64,000 nt of DNA from Chitinophagaceae bacterium (GCA_014379965.1 JACMKU010000090.1:1-64000); one strand, 5' to 3'. Positions 1 to 8,609 are shown, numbered from the stretch's first letter. Made by a program: numbers and translations. The notes: generated by a model not told the origin, from the sequence alone.

Positions 1-234
1 GTGTACATGAAGGAGCTGTTCACCAGTAACTGCATTGCTGATCTCGATGTGTATTTCCTTCAGTTCCCGGGTGTCGGTGGCTGTACCTGTTACTTGTATC
101 ACTCCGGGCGCGAGCACCTGTTGATCGGCCGGAGTGTCTAGCGTAAGAATCGGCGCATCGAGATCTTCCTCCACAACCCGTGTATCACAGCCCACGATAG
201 AAAATAGAATGAGTAATAATACGGTGAATTTCAT
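1..234 (-). CDS. Lipoprotein, N-terminal part (DUF4625-like)
   Basis: The reading frame starts at an ATG at 234 on the minus strand and runs off the left edge, so only 78 residues are visible. The N-terminus is a lipoprotein signal peptide: a short charged start, a leucine/isoleucine-rich core and a cysteine in the context SIVGC, so the mature protein should be anchored in the membrane. After it comes an Asp/Glu-rich linker and a beta-rich segment reading DAPILTLDTPADQQVL, with a later GTATDTRELKEI. The pattern (P-I-x-L-x-x-P, then G-x-A-x-D) resembles the Ig-like fold of Bacteroidota DUF4625 lipoproteins. The function is unknown and the family assignment is by pattern only. Confidence 0.6.
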   Translation of the reverse strand, partial: MKFTVLLLILFSIVGCDTRVVEEDLDAPILTLDTPADQQVLAPGVIQVTGTATDTRELKEIHIEISNAVTGEQLLHVH

Positions 235-287
235 ACCGTGAATATAATACGATAAAGCGGGGAGTAAAAGGGGCCTCTGCGAAAACA

Positions 288-671
288 TCAATCATCCAGG
301 AAATCATCCAGTTCCCTTCGCTCTTTTTTTGTCGGCCTGCCAATCTTGCTTTGCCGTTTGCCAGTATGGAAACTAGCAGCCTGGTATTGCAACCGCTGTA
401 TCTCCTCTTCAGGTGTAATGTCGATATAGTGCTTGATGGCCTCGCTGTGCGCGACCCGTTTTTCTAATAGGCCCGTCACCTTTATCCTCCATCGTTTGGC
501 TTCTGTCTTTACCTCGTACTCATCGCCGAGGCTCACGTTCTTCGAAGGCTTAGCCTGACCGCCATCTAATTTAACCTTGCCCGTTTCACAAGCCGTCGCC
601 GCCAAAGACCTTGTCTTGAATAGGCGGATGGCCCAGAGGTATTTGTCGAGACGGAGTTTTTCCTTAACCAC
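288..671 (-). CDS. S4-domain RNA-binding protein, Hsp15-like
   Basis: A 127-residue protein whose first half is an S4 RNA-binding domain (LRLDKYLWAIRLFKTRSLA, then a GKVKLDGG turn) and whose C-terminus is a basic tail rich in Lys and Arg (GRPTKKERREL). This is the arrangement of Hsp15/HslR, which binds 50S subunits that still carry nascent chains. The start codon is GTG (669-671 read on the minus strand). It lies downstream of the dipeptidase gene on the same strand, separated by a hairpin-forming repeat. The role in stalled-ribosome rescue is inferred from the family. Confidence 0.85.
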   Translation of the reverse strand: MVKEKLRLDKYLWAIRLFKTRSLAATACETGKVKLDGGQAKPSKNVSLGDEYEVKTEAKRWRIKVTGLLEKRVAHSEAIKHYIDITPEEEIQRLQYQAASFHTGKRQSKIGRPTKKERRELDDFLDD

Positions 672-676
672 GGATT

Positions 677-803
677 TTAAAAGTTTAAGAGTTTAAGAGT
701 TTAAGGGTTTAAAAGTTCTTTGGTTCGGAGGTGTCGAAAGCATTGGTAGGACTTCTATAATAAACGACTCAACTATTAAACTTTTAAACTCTTAAACTTT
801 TAA
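677..803. repeat. Heptad/octad inverted repeat, GTTTAAG family
   Basis: The left arm (677-716) is tandem AGTTTAAG units and the right arm (about 772-803) is the complementary ATTAAACTTTTAAACTCTTAA type. They are separated by about 55 bases of unrelated sequence. The element fills the gap between the end of the dipeptidase gene and the start of the S4 gene. The same family recurs at 3529-3670, 5419-5560, 6193-6311 and 32751-32912. Confidence 0.8.
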
Positions 804-819
804 GCCTACTTAGCCAAGC

Positions 820-2190
820 TTAACCTTCTTCGGCAAAAAATTTATGGAAATAAGGAATCGTTTCGATCCCCTTATAGTAATTCTCGAGATTGAATTTTTC
901 GTTAGGTGAGTGAAGGTTGTCATTATCCAATCCAAATCCCATGAAGATGATCTTCACGCCCAATTCCTTCTCCAAGATCGAACAGATTGGTATGCTACCT
1001 CCACCACGAACGGGGATCGGCTTTTTCTTGAAGGTCGTCTTCAATGCCTTCGCCGCAGCCAGGTAACCTTTGCTATCGATAGGTGTCATGTAGGGTTCTC
1101 CACCATGGTGGAGTTCGGCCTTCACGGTCACTGTAGGCGGTGCAACAGATTTGAAATAATCGAGTAGTATTTCTGTGATCTTATGCGAAGATTGATTGGG
1201 AACAAGTCGAGCTGAAATCTTCGCATATGCCTTCGAAGGCAATACGGTCTTCGCACCTTCTCCCGTATAGCCTCCCCAGATACCATTTATCTCTAGAGTA
1301 GGTCGTATACCTGTTCTCTCATAAGTTGTAAAGCCCTTCTCACCCCACAATTCCTCGACGCCAAGGTCTTTCTTATATTCCTCTTCGTCGTATGGAGCCT
1401 TCTTTAATAATTTCCTTTCTTCCTTGGTGGGCACCGCCACGTCGTCATAAAAGCCAGGGATAGAAATGTGATTCTTCTTATCATGTATGCCTGCAATCAT
1501 CTTCGCGAGTATGGTGATAGGATTCGCCACAGCTCCACCATAGGTTCCACTGTGGAGGTCGCGGTTTGCACCGGTTACTTCTACCTGTATGTACGACAAT
1601 CCGCGCATGCCGATATCGAGCGACGGATTCTCCATGCTCAAAAGCGAACTATCGCTGATCAGTATGACATCCGTCTTGAGGAGCTCCTTATGTGCAGACA
1701 CGAATTTTGCGAGATTGGGTGAACCTACTTCTTCTTCTCCTTCGATGAGGAACTTCATATTAGTAGTCATCGAATTTGTCTTAGCCATGATCTCGAGCGC
1801 CTTCACGTGCATATAGAACTGTCCTTTATCATCGGCAGAACCACGCGCGTAGATCTTGCCGTCTTTGATGACGGGCTCGAAAGGTCCGCTGTGCCATAGC
1901 TCGAGTGGCTCGGGAGGTTGTACATCATAGTGTCCATATACCAGCACCGTTGGTTTGGATGGGTCGATGATCTTTTCTCCGTAGACGACGGGATGTCCGT
2001 CTGTCTGCATAACCTCAGCTTTATCCGCGCCAGCCGCAAGCAAGCTGTTCTTCACCGCGTCGGCGCAACGCTGCATATCATCTTTATGTTCACTTTTCGC
2101 ACTAACGGAGGGGATGCGCAACAGGTCGAGCATCTCTTCCAGGAAGCGGTCCTTGTTTTTCTCCTGGTAGTCTTTCCAAGCTTTTGACAT
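820..2190 (-). CDS. M20-family dipeptidase
   Basis: A 456-residue cytosolic metallopeptidase of the M20 family, closest in motif pattern to CNDP/carnosinase-like dipeptidases. Visible metal-site motifs are VYGHYDVQP (first His and Asp), ARGSADDKGQ (bridging Asp), EGEEEVGS (catalytic Glu and metal Glu), SDSS and a C-terminal LHSPNEKF (last His). The central dimerisation insert carries GANRDLHSGTYGGAV, typical of this subgroup. It has no signal peptide and is full length for the family. It probably cleaves small dipeptides; the substrate cannot be read from sequence. It is transcribed towards the S4-domain gene. Confidence 0.92.
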   Translation of the reverse strand: MSKAWKDYQEKNKDRFLEEMLDLLRIPSVSAKSEHKDDMQRCADAVKNSLLAAGADKAEVMQTDGHPVVYGEKIIDPSKPTVLVYGHYDVQPPEPLELWHSGPFEPVIKDGKIYARGSADDKGQFYMHVKALEIMAKTNSMTTNMKFLIEGEEEVGSPNLAKFVSAHKELLKTDVILISDSSLLSMENPSLDIGMRGLSYIQVEVTGANRDLHSGTYGGAVANPITILAKMIAGIHDKKNHISIPGFYDDVAVPTKEERKLLKKAPYDEEEYKKDLGVEELWGEKGFTTYERTGIRPTLEINGIWGGYTGEGAKTVLPSKAYAKISARLVPNQSSHKITEILLDYFKSVAPPTVTVKAELHHGGEPYMTPIDSKGYLAAAKALKTTFKKKPIPVRGGGSIPICSILEKELGVKIIFMGFGLDNDNLHSPNEKFNLENYYKGIETIPYFHKFFAEEG

Positions 2191-2250
2191 AGTAGATCAG
2201 TTAAATGATTTATGTGAGGTTTAACATCTGCTTATTACTTATTACCTATT

Positions 2251-2287
2251 GCATATTGCATATTGCATATTGCATATTGCATATTGC
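2251..2287. repeat. Heptamer tandem repeat (GCATATT)x5
   Basis: Five perfect direct copies of the heptamer GCATATT followed by GC. It lies between the start of the dipeptidase gene and the end of the Pol IV gene. Unlike most heptad arrays here it has no complementary arm. Confidence 0.9.
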
Positions 2288-2325
2288 TCTACTCCGGGTC
2301 AACGAAGATAGGAAGAAGCCTACTT

Positions 2326-3501
2326 TCATTCCTCGTCCTTATTCCTTAATGCAGCCGCCCGGGTGACGGTGCCGGCACCATACCTTCCCTTTATATCGTC
2401 GACGGCCTTGTACAGGTTGAGTTTTTCCAGGTTGTTTTCAAACAGGCTCATCTGCATGGTGAACGGTATCATCTGACTGAATCTTACGCCTAATAATCGA
2501 ACGGGACGCCCCTGCTGGTAACTCTTAGCGAAAAGATCTTTCACCTTCGCGATCAGCGTGTCGTCCAGCGAAGTATAGTCAATGGTTTCCTGCCGCGACG
2601 TCGTTTCAAAATCTGAATATCGAATCTTCACCGTGATGCACCCCGTCAGCTTCTCGTCCTCCCTGAGTGAATAGGCTGTACGCTCTGTAAGCCTCACCAG
2701 TTCGCTATGAAGAAAGGGAATGTCCGTATAGTCCTTGTCGAAGGTGTTTTCATGACTCATACTCTTCTGTTCCCAGTCCGTCTCCACCTCGGCATTGCCG
2801 ATGCCCTGCGCCTTCTGCCAGAGCGACTCTCCCCACCTGCCAACATATTTCTCCATGAGTTCAACTGGAGTACGAGCAATGTCTTCTATCGTATACAAAC
2901 CGAAACTTTTCAACTGCAGCTCAGTTTGCTTACCGACACCGTTAATCTTTTCAATCCCCAACGGCCATAAGAATTCTTTCTCCTTGCCTGGTGGAATTTC
3001 AAGGAAACCATTGGGCTTGGCCTCATTCGTAGCCATCTTACTGATGAACTTGGCAGATGACAAGCCGCAGGATATCGGTAACCCAGTTTCCTTCCTGATC
3101 AATTCGCGCAAGTCACGAGTGTAGTTGCTTACACCAAAGAACTTTTCCATGCCAGTTAGATCGATATAAAACTCATCGATGCTCGCCTTCTCAAACTTCG
3201 GAACCCTATTCGCGATGATGTCTGTCACCCATCTCGAATACTTGCTGTAGTCACCCCGGCTACTATTAGTCACAATGAGCTGGGGACATAACTGCAAGGC
3301 CTTGCGCATCGGCATCGCTGAGTGAATCCCGAACTTGCGGGCCTCATAACTACACGCGGCTACAACACCTCTTTCAAATCCACCCACTGCCACGGGCTTT
3401 CCTTTGAGCGAGGGATTGTTGAGGATCTCTACTGAAACGAAGAAGGAGTCGAGATCGAAATGAGCGATATGGCGGATTTGGCTCTCTGGCACTGGCGACA
3501 A
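2326..3501 (-). CDS. dinB: DNA polymerase IV (Y family)
   Basis: An error-prone translesion polymerase. The palm motifs are complete: HFDLDSFFVSVE (first metal-binding Asp) and KASIDEFYIDLTG (catalytic Asp-Glu). These are followed by the helix-hairpin-helix segment INGVGKQTE and a little-finger domain. Near the C-terminus QMSLFE matches the beta-clamp binding motif QxxLF. The longest frame begins with TTG at 3501. A good -7 promoter box (TAATTTTG, minus strand, 3499-3506) overlaps that codon, so translation more likely begins at the in-frame GTG at 3492, giving about 388 residues. It is divergent from the Crp-like gene across a large inverted repeat. Confidence 0.93.
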   Translation of the reverse strand: MSPVPESQIRHIAHFDLDSFFVSVEILNNPSLKGKPVAVGGFERGVVAACSYEARKFGIHSAMPMRKALQLCPQLIVTNSSRGDYSKYSRWVTDIIANRVPKFEKASIDEFYIDLTGMEKFFGVSNYTRDLRELIRKETGLPISCGLSSAKFISKMATNEAKPNGFLEIPPGKEKEFLWPLGIEKINGVGKQTELQLKSFGLYTIEDIARTPVELMEKYVGRWGESLWQKAQGIGNAEVETDWEQKSMSHENTFDKDYTDIPFLHSELVRLTERTAYSLREDEKLTGCITVKIRYSDFETTSRQETIDYTSLDDTLIAKVKDLFAKSYQQGRPVRLLGVRFSQMIPFTMQMSLFENNLEKLNLYKAVDDIKGRYGAGTVTRAAALRNKDEE

Positions 3502-3506
3502 AATTA
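3499..3506 (-). promoter_or_regulatory. -7 box TAATTTTG of dinB
   Basis: On the minus strand this reads TAATTTTG, an exact match to the Bacteroidota -7 consensus TAnnTTTG. No clear -33 TTTG is found at the usual spacing; that position lies between the box and the repeat at 3529. The box overlaps the TTG proposed as the longest dinB start, implying a very short leader or none. Confidence 0.45.
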
Positions 3507-3528
3507 CGATTTTGAAGAGTGTCTTTTC

Positions 3529-3670
3529 GGGTTTAAAAGTTTAAGGGTTCAAAAGTTTAAGGGTTTAAGAGTTTAAGAGTTTAAGAGTTGTTTGAGATCG
3601 AATTGTGTTTACTAACTTAGAAACTCTTAAACTTTTAAACCCTTAAACTCTTAAACCCTTAAACTCTAAA
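3529..3670. repeat. Inverted repeat of GTTTAAG arrays between divergent genes
   Basis: The left arm (3529-3590) has about seven GTTTAAG/GTTTAAAA units. The right arm (3619-3670) has the complementary CTTAAAC units. The short middle is about 28 bases. It occupies nearly all of the space between the divergent dinB and Crp-family genes, so it sits where both promoters should be. Confidence 0.85.
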
Positions 3671-3679
3671 ACGAGCTAA

Positions 3680-4261
3680 ATGGAAGATGTTGAACTCTTG
3701 CGCAAATTCCTCACCCCCGTTCATCCGCTGAACGAGGAGGAGTGGCAGGCGTTTTCGTCTATCTGGCAGCCATTCGCTTGTAAAAGGAAAACGGTGCTGA
3801 CGACCGCGGGTGAAACGGAGCGGCATCTGTATTATGTGCTAGATGGGGTTCAACGTTCATTTTATATCGGCAACAAAGAAGAGGAGGCTACAGTCGTGTT
3901 TACTTATCCTCCCTCATTCTCGGGTATCGCGGATTCGTTTCTTACGCAGACTCCTACAAAGTATTTTTTTGAGACACTCACGCCGAGCAGGTTTCTACGT
4001 ACTACCTATCACCAGGTGGATGAACTCATGACCACGTTTCCCGGCATCCAGAAACTCATACTCAAGGCCACATCCTTTGCACTGAAAGGAGTGTTGGAAC
4101 GCCAGGTAGAGTTGCAATGTTTTAGCGCCACCGAAAAGTTTAAGGCGTTGCTAAAAAGAAGTCCGCACCTGCTGCAGTTGATTCCTCATAAATACCTTGC
4201 TTCATATCTTGGCATCGACGCTACCAATTTCAGTAAGCTACTTGGGTCTGTAAGACTATGA
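3680..4261 (+). CDS. Crp/Fnr-family transcriptional regulator
   Basis: A 193-residue regulator. Residues about 20-115 form a cyclic-nucleotide-binding beta-roll (GETERHLYYVLDGVQRSFY, then a YPPSFSG loop). The C-terminal third holds a helix-turn-helix ending IPHKYLASYLGIDATNFSKLL. This layout is common in Bacteroidota Crp-like proteins. The phosphate-binding cassette motif of true cAMP receptors (GE-x7-R-S-A) is not recognisable, so the ligand is unknown. It is divergent from dinB and precedes a DinB-like protein by 70 bases. A role in stress response is possible but unsupported. Confidence 0.85.
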   Translation: MEDVELLRKFLTPVHPLNEEEWQAFSSIWQPFACKRKTVLTTAGETERHLYYVLDGVQRSFYIGNKEEEATVVFTYPPSFSGIADSFLTQTPTKYFFETLTPSRFLRTTYHQVDELMTTFPGIQKLILKATSFALKGVLERQVELQCFSATEKFKALLKRSPHLLQLIPHKYLASYLGIDATNFSKLLGSVRL

Positions 4262-4331
4262 GAACAAAATCATGGTATTTACCAAGATTTGCCTCGACAG
4301 CCCATAGTAGTTTTGATAAAAATTCAGGAAG

Positions 4332-4931
4332 ATGAAAATGAAGAGCATCGAACTAGTAGAACAATTGCAGGCCGACGTAAGGCAACTGATTCTCACTACC
4401 GGTTATTTACAATCAGAGAGGCAAGCAGACGTAGTGACACAACCGGCAACTGGGAAATGGAGCGTGGTACAGGTGTTGGAGCATCTCAATAGTTATGGCC
4501 GCTATTACCTACCTGCCCTCGAAACTTCGGTGAGAAAGGGACGCCACCCGTCTCGCGAATGGTATCATGCTGGGTGGCTGGGTGATTACTTTACACGCAT
4601 CATGCGGCCAGCTGAGGATGGACAGGTGAAGAATAAAATGAAAGCGCCAAAGGAGCACCGGCCAACACCGAACCTCGATGCGAAGGCCGTGATGGAAACA
4701 TTCCTTGAGCAACAAAGACTATTATTGGAATTACTCGAACAGGCAAAGTCTAAGGATATCGGTCATATACGAACTCCCATTTCACTTTCGCGGTTCATCA
4801 GGTTAAAAACGGGAGATACTTTTCGGTTCCTGGTTGCACATGAGCAACGACATTTTACACAAATACAACGTACACTCGTAGTAGTTAAAGAATCTAAAGG
4901 TAAATTTCCAATAGCCCATCAGGTAGCGTGA
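4332..4931 (+). CDS. DinB-like/DfsB-family putative metalloprotein
   Basis: A 199-residue four-helix-bundle protein of the DinB/YfiT-like superfamily (unrelated to Pol IV despite the name). The expected metal-site histidines appear in WSVVQVLEHLNSYGRYYL and in VAHEQRHFTQIQRT (two His on one helix). Members of this superfamily include thiol-dependent S-transferases, but the activity cannot be assigned. An in-frame ATG at 4338 has better spacing to the AGGAAG upstream and may be the true start. The 3' end overlaps rimM by 38 bases in the convergent direction. Confidence 0.75.
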   Translation: MKMKSIELVEQLQADVRQLILTTGYLQSERQADVVTQPATGKWSVVQVLEHLNSYGRYYLPALETSVRKGRHPSREWYHAGWLGDYFTRIMRPAEDGQVKNKMKAPKEHRPTPNLDAKAVMETFLEQQRLLLELLEQAKSKDIGHIRTPISLSRFIRLKTGDTFRFLVAHEQRHFTQIQRTLVVVKESKGKFPIAHQVA

Positions 4932-5406
4932 CGTGTACCTGTTTTTTCTTATGATCGATCTTCTCCAAACTGCTCTCATGTAAGGGAATCAATACTTCTT
5001 TACCACCAATATCAAGGCGGCACAAGATCTGGTGCGGTTGCTCGATCACTTCAAGAATATTTCCCAGTGGATCTTTTCCGTTGATGATGGCATAGCCAAG
5101 GAGGCTGACCGGCGCGGACTTGGAGGCGAAACTTTTGAAATCTGGTTCGGTGAGCCATACTTCCCTTTGTGCAAGTTTGGCTGCGGCTTCCCTGGAATCA
5201 ATTCCGTCGAGGAGAATATAGGTCTCTTCCGGAGATTTAATTTTTGTGTCAACGACGAACCATGGAATAAAAGAATCTTTTTTATCCTCGATGAATATTG
5301 CCTGTAGTCCTTTGAGTGAAGAACGTTTTCCGAGGGTATGTTTCAATAATAACTCACCCTTTAAACCAACTACGGTGACCAACTTCCCAATTTTGAAATA
5401 TTCCAT
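4894..5406 (-). CDS. rimM: 16S rRNA processing protein RimM
   Basis: A 170-residue protein of normal RimM length. The N-terminal RimM barrel starts YFKIGKLVTVVGLKGELL, matching the family's G-x-I-x-x-x-x-G-x-x-G-E motif. The C-terminal PRC barrel includes LLGYAIINGKDPLGNILEV and EVLIPLHESSLEKID. RimM binds ribosomal protein S19 and helps mature the 30S head. It lies directly downstream of rpsP, the usual pairing, but the gap holds a terminator and an inverted repeat. A separate -7 box (TAAATTCG, minus strand) lies just before its start. Confidence 0.93.
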   Translation of the reverse strand: MEYFKIGKLVTVVGLKGELLLKHTLGKRSSLKGLQAIFIEDKKDSFIPWFVVDTKIKSPEETYILLDGIDSREAAAKLAQREVWLTEPDFKSFASKSAPVSLLGYAIINGKDPLGNILEVIEQPHQILCRLDIGGKEVLIPLHESSLEKIDHKKKQVHVTLPDGLLEIYL

Positions 5407-5411
5407 CTCAG

Positions 5412-5419
5412 CGAATTTA
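5412..5419 (-). promoter_or_regulatory. -7 box TAAATTCG before rimM
   Basis: Read on the minus strand, TAAATTCG fits the relaxed Bacteroidota -7 box TAnnTT[T/C]G and lies 5 bases upstream of the rimM ATG. The inverted repeat at 5419-5560 begins exactly at its upstream edge, so any -33 element would have to lie inside the repeat. Confidence 0.35.
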
Positions 5420-5560
5420 GACGTTTAACGTTTAAGGGTTTAACGTTTAACGTTCTTGTTCTCGACCATTCTTAAACATTTGGAGTTCTCCTAATTCATG
5501 CAAGCTCTATATCAAAAATATCTTCGAACTAAAGAACGTTAAACTCTTAAACGTTAAACG
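5419..5560. repeat. Inverted repeat, GTTTAAC family
   Basis: The left arm (5419-5457) is GTTTAAC/GTTTAAG units ending CGTTCTT. The right arm (5531-5560) starts AAAGAACGTTAAAC. The first 38 bases of the left arm are identical to the left arm of the element at 32751-32912, so this is a dispersed family and not local sequence. Confidence 0.85.
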
Positions 5561-5574
5561 CCCCAGACTCTTCA

Positions 5575-5603
5575 AATAAAAAAAAGGCGACCAATGGCCG
5601 CCT
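5575..5603 (-). terminator. Intrinsic terminator of rpsP
   Basis: On the minus strand an 8-bp stem AGGCGGCC / GGTCGCCT with a three-base loop is followed by a run of seven T. It lies 28 bases past the rpsP stop codon. Confidence 0.85.
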
Positions 5604-5630
5604 AAAGAATTTCAGGATGCGGATAGCATT

Positions 5631-6074
5631 TTATCCTTCACTACCGCTGCCTTCGGTCCTTCTTTCAGGTCTGCGACCTGGCATCGGACGTCTTGCTCTT
5701 TTGTTGCGGTAAGCATCTTCCTGGCGCTTCTTCACCTGGGCGTCATGTTCGGCGCTCCATTTAGTGAATTTTTCCATCGCAGTTGCTTCATCAAACAGTC
5801 CAAGCCCCACACCACGGAGCAAGTGTTTTAGATACAATACACCTTTGAAGCTAAGGATGCGGCGAACGGTGTCTGTTGGTGTAGCACCTTTGTTCAACCA
5901 TTCCAATGCCTTCTGGCGGTCAAGCTGAATTGTAGCTGGAACCGTCAGTGGGTTGTAAGTACCTAATTTCTGGATGAATTTGCCGTCACGAGGGCTACGT
6001 GAATCGGCGACTACGATGAAGTAGAAGGGTCTCTTCTTTGACCCATGACGTTGAAGTCGGATTTTTGCTGCCAT
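5631..6074 (-). CDS. rpsP: 30S ribosomal protein S16
   Basis: S16 begins [20 protein letters not shown], the family signature. The open frame extends ten codons upstream, but the homologous start is the ATG at 6074. The protein is about 147 residues. The conserved core occupies the first 80 or so, and a basic, low-complexity tail ([17 protein letters not shown]) follows, as is common in Bacteroidota S16. It is the first gene of an rpsP-rimM unit and has a strong promoter and a leader hairpin upstream. Confidence 0.96.
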   Translation of the reverse strand: MAAKIRLQRHGSKKRPFYFIVVADSRSPRDGKFIQKLGTYNPLTVPATIQLDRQKALEWLNKGATPTDTVRRILSFKGVLYLKHLLRGVGLGLFDEATAMEKFTKWSAEHDAQVKKRQEDAYRNKRARRPMPGRRPERRTEGSGSEG

Positions 6075-6115
6075 TTTAAATAGACATTTAAAGGCGTTAA
6101 ACAATAATTGTTAAT

Positions 6116-6131
6116 CCCGGTCGATACCGGG
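6116..6131 (-). promoter_or_regulatory. Leader hairpin of rpsP
   Basis: Perfect 6-bp stem CCCGGT / ACCGGG with a four-base loop in the rpsP leader, between the -7 box and the start codon. Nothing shows what binds it. Confidence 0.4.
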
Positions 6132-6135
6132 AGAG

Positions 6136-6167
6136 CGAAGATAACATGGTGAAGGGAAATTAGCAAA
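6136..6167 (-). promoter_or_regulatory. rpsP promoter (-33 TTTG, -7 TATCTTCG)
   Basis: On the minus strand TTTG (6164-6167) and TATCTTCG (6136-6143) are 20 bases apart, close to the Bacteroidota sigma-A consensus TTTG-N19-TAnnTTTG. The leader to the rpsP ATG would be about 55 bases. Confidence 0.55.
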
Positions 6168-6192
6168 CGCTTTTTTAACCCTAGTTGGTTAT

Positions 6193-6311
6193 CGTTTAAC
6201 GTTTAAGGGTTTAACGTTCTTAAATTCGGTCAGGCTTTTGCGATCTAAAATGTCTGATGAGTAAATACATGGCCGATTTAAAGAACGTTAAAACCTTAAA
6301 CGTTAAACGGT
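6193..6311. repeat. Inverted repeat, GTTTAAC family
   Basis: The left arm (6193-6224) reads GTTTAACGTTTAAGGGTTTA and so on; the right arm (6279-6311) is its complement. The right arm ends two bases before the ffh stop codon, so the element begins at the 3' end of ffh (minus strand) and lies upstream of the rpsP promoter. Confidence 0.85.
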
Positions 6312-6312
6312 T

Positions 6313-7638
6313 TTACCTCTTCATACCAGGCATCATTTTGCCGAACATCCCCATCTTATTCATTCCCTTCATCATGTCTCGCATCTGTTCAAACTGCTTC
6401 ATAAAAGCATTGACCTCACTGATATCCTTTCCCGCGCCCTGGGCGATTCGCCTGCGACGATTGCCATCGATCAGGTCGGGATCCGAGCGCTCCGCCGGCG
6501 TCATCGAATTGATGATCGCCTCTATTCCTTTAAATGAATCTTCATTCACATCGAGGTCCTTGATCTTGTTTCCTAACCCCGGTATCATTCCAAGAAGATC
6601 CTTCATGTTTCCCATCTTCTTGATCTGCTCCAATTGCATCTTGAAGTCAGCGAAATCAAATTTGTTCTTCCGAATCTTTCCTTCGAGTTTCTTAGCTTGC
6701 TCCTCATCGAATTGCTCCTGCGCCTTTTCAACGAGTGTCGTGATGTCTCCCATCCCCAGGATCCGCTGCGCCATCCGCTCCGGATAAAACACATCCAGCG
6801 TATCCATCTTTTCCCCGCTACTGACGAATTTGATGGGCTTGTTTACGGTATATTTTATCGAGAGCGCCGCACCACCCCGGGTATCACCATCGAGTTTCGT
6901 AAGCACCACACCCGTGAAGTTCAGTCGGTCGTTAAAGGCCTTCGCGGTGTTCACCGCATCCTGCCCGGTCATGCTGTCTACAACAAACAGGATCTCCTGC
7001 GGTTTCACCGCATTGTTGATATTCGCTACTTCAGTCATCATCGCCTCATCAATAGCCAGTCGGCCCGCGGTATCGATAATGACCACGTTCTTATTCTTAC
7101 TTTTCGCTTCCTTGATAGCATTCTGAGCGATCGACACAGCATCCTTGCTTTCCAGTTCAATGTGCACGTCCACGCCAATCTGTTCGCCCAGTACCCTCAA
7201 CTGTTCCATCGCCGCCGGACGGTAGATATCTGCCGCCACAAGTAATGGCGACAATCCTTTCTTTGTCTTGAGGAAGCTTGCCAGCTTACCGCTGAATGTC
7301 GTCTTACCACTACCCTGCAGGCCTGCGATCAGAATCACTGCCGGGTTGCCCTTTGAATTGAACGTCGCCTCCTGGCCACCCATGAGGTCCGCCAGCTCAT
7401 CCTTCACGATCTTGGTCATCAACTGTCCCGGGCTAATGGCATTAATTACCTTTTCCCCCATCGCTTTGTCCTTTACTTTATCCGTAAACTCCTTGGCGAT
7501 CTTATAGTTGACATCCGCGTCTACCAGGGCACGACGGATCTCTTTGAGGGTAGTGGCGATATTTAGCTCTGTAATTCTGCCTTGTCCTTTCAGCCCCTTG
7601 AAGGCACTTTCCAATTTCTCCTGCAGCGACGAAAACAT
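6313..7638 (-). CDS. ffh: Signal recognition particle protein Ffh
   Basis: The SRP54 GTPase, 441 residues, of normal length. The N domain is followed by the G domain with the P-loop GLQGSGKTTFSGKLA, DTAGRLAIDE (G3), TKLDGDTRGGAALSI (G4 region) and the closing GMGD. The methionine-rich M domain ends in GKMMPGMKR and binds 4.5S RNA and signal peptides. With FtsY it delivers nascent membrane proteins to SecYEG. It lies 95 bases downstream of rpoD on the same strand, but a strong terminator separates them. Confidence 0.97.
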   Translation of the reverse strand: MFSSLQEKLESAFKGLKGQGRITELNIATTLKEIRRALVDADVNYKIAKEFTDKVKDKAMGEKVINAISPGQLMTKIVKDELADLMGGQEATFNSKGNPAVILIAGLQGSGKTTFSGKLASFLKTKKGLSPLLVAADIYRPAAMEQLRVLGEQIGVDVHIELESKDAVSIAQNAIKEAKSKNKNVVIIDTAGRLAIDEAMMTEVANINNAVKPQEILFVVDSMTGQDAVNTAKAFNDRLNFTGVVLTKLDGDTRGGAALSIKYTVNKPIKFVSSGEKMDTLDVFYPERMAQRILGMGDITTLVEKAQEQFDEEQAKKLEGKIRKNKFDFADFKMQLEQIKKMGNMKDLLGMIPGLGNKIKDLDVNEDSFKGIEAIINSMTPAERSDPDLIDGNRRRRIAQGAGKDISEVNAFMKQFEQMRDMMKGMNKMGMFGKMMPGMKR

Positions 7639-7662
7639 GATATGTGTGTTTAAGTTTAGTCC

Positions 7663-7695
7663 AAAAAGAAAAAGTGAACATCATGATGCTCACTT
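7663..7695 (-). terminator. Intrinsic terminator of rpoD
   Basis: On the minus strand AGTGAGCAT / ATGTTCACT forms a 9-bp stem (one G-T pair) with loop CATG, followed by TTTTTCTTTTT. It is 38 bases past the rpoD stop codon and insulates ffh. Confidence 0.88.
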
Positions 7696-7733
7696 CTAAA
7701 AGAATTACAAAGATAGGTAGTGTATAAATTATA

Positions 7734-8609
7734 TCATGCGCCTAAATAGGTTCTTAATAGTTTACAACGATTGGCAGTTCTCAATTTGGTGATCGCTTTG
7801 TCCTTGATCTGGCGGACGCGCTCGCGAGTAAGGTTAAACCTTTCGCCGATGTCTTCCAGGCTCATGGGATGATCAACGCCGATACCAAAGAAAAAGCAGA
7901 TGACTTCTTTCTGCCTTTCGGTCAGCGTCTTGAGGGAACGGTCGATCTCCGTTTTGAGAGATTCCTTGTGATCCAGCTCACCGTCCGTACGGTCGGCATT
8001 TGGATTCTCAAGCACATCAAGCAGGGTGTTGTCCTCGCCTTCGGAAAGGGGGGTGTCCATGCTCACGTGGCGTGATGAGATGCCTAGCGTAGCGGAAACT
8101 TCTTCGAGGTCCATTTCCAGCAATTCTGCCAGTTCCTCTGCTGAAGGCTCCCTTTCGAACTGCTGCTCGAGGAGTGAAAAAGCCTTTTGGATCCTGTTGG
8201 TAAGACCTACCTTGTTCAAAGGCAGCCTTACAATCCTTGACTGTTCTGCAAGTGCCTGCAAAATGCTCTGACGGATCCACCAAACTGCGTAGGAAATGAA
8301 TTTGAATCCACGGGTTTCATCGAAACGCTGGGCGGCCTTGATCAATCCAAGATTGCCTTCGTTGATGAGATCGGGAAGGGAAAGACCCTGGTTCTGGTAC
8401 TGCTTTGCCACGGACACAACGAAACGCAGGTTAGCCTTTGTGAGGCGATCCAGCGACTTCTGACATCCTTGCTTGATTAATGTGGCTAATTTGACTTCTT
8501 CTTCTGGAGTAATCAGCTCTACTTTGCCGATTTCCTGGAGGTACTTTTCAAGGCTTTGCGACTCACGATTGGTAATAGATTTCGTGATCTTGAGTTGGCG
8601 CATGCTCAT
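7734..8609 (-). CDS. rpoD: Primary sigma factor RpoD (short Bacteroidota type)
   Basis: A 291-residue sigma-70 factor lacking the long region 1.1 and the non-conserved insert of E. coli RpoD, as is normal in Bacteroidota. Visible regions: 1.2 ([16 protein letters not shown]), 2.1-2.4 ([45 protein letters not shown]), 3, and 4.2 ([17 protein letters not shown]). It should direct transcription from TTTG / TAnnTTTG promoters such as those found here. Two ATGs (8609 and 8603) are possible; homologues usually begin MRQLKI, which favours 8603. Confidence 0.96.
   Translation of the reverse strand: MSMRQLKITKSITNRESQSLEKYLQEIGKVELITPEEEVKLATLIKQGCQKSLDRLTKANLRFVVSVAKQYQNQGLSLPDLINEGNLGLIKAAQRFDETRGFKFISYAVWWIRQSILQALAEQSRIVRLPLNKVGLTNRIQKAFSLLEQQFEREPSAEELAELLEMDLEEVSATLGISSRHVSMDTPLSEGEDNTLLDVLENPNADRTDGELDHKESLKTEIDRSLKTLTERQKEVICFFFGIGVDHPMSLEDIGERFNLTRERVRQIKDKAITKLRTANRCKLLRTYLGA

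Noticed and set aside
4289-4492. Small gene between the Crp-family gene and the DinB-like gene
   Set aside because: It overlaps the DinB-like gene in another frame and shows no conserved features.
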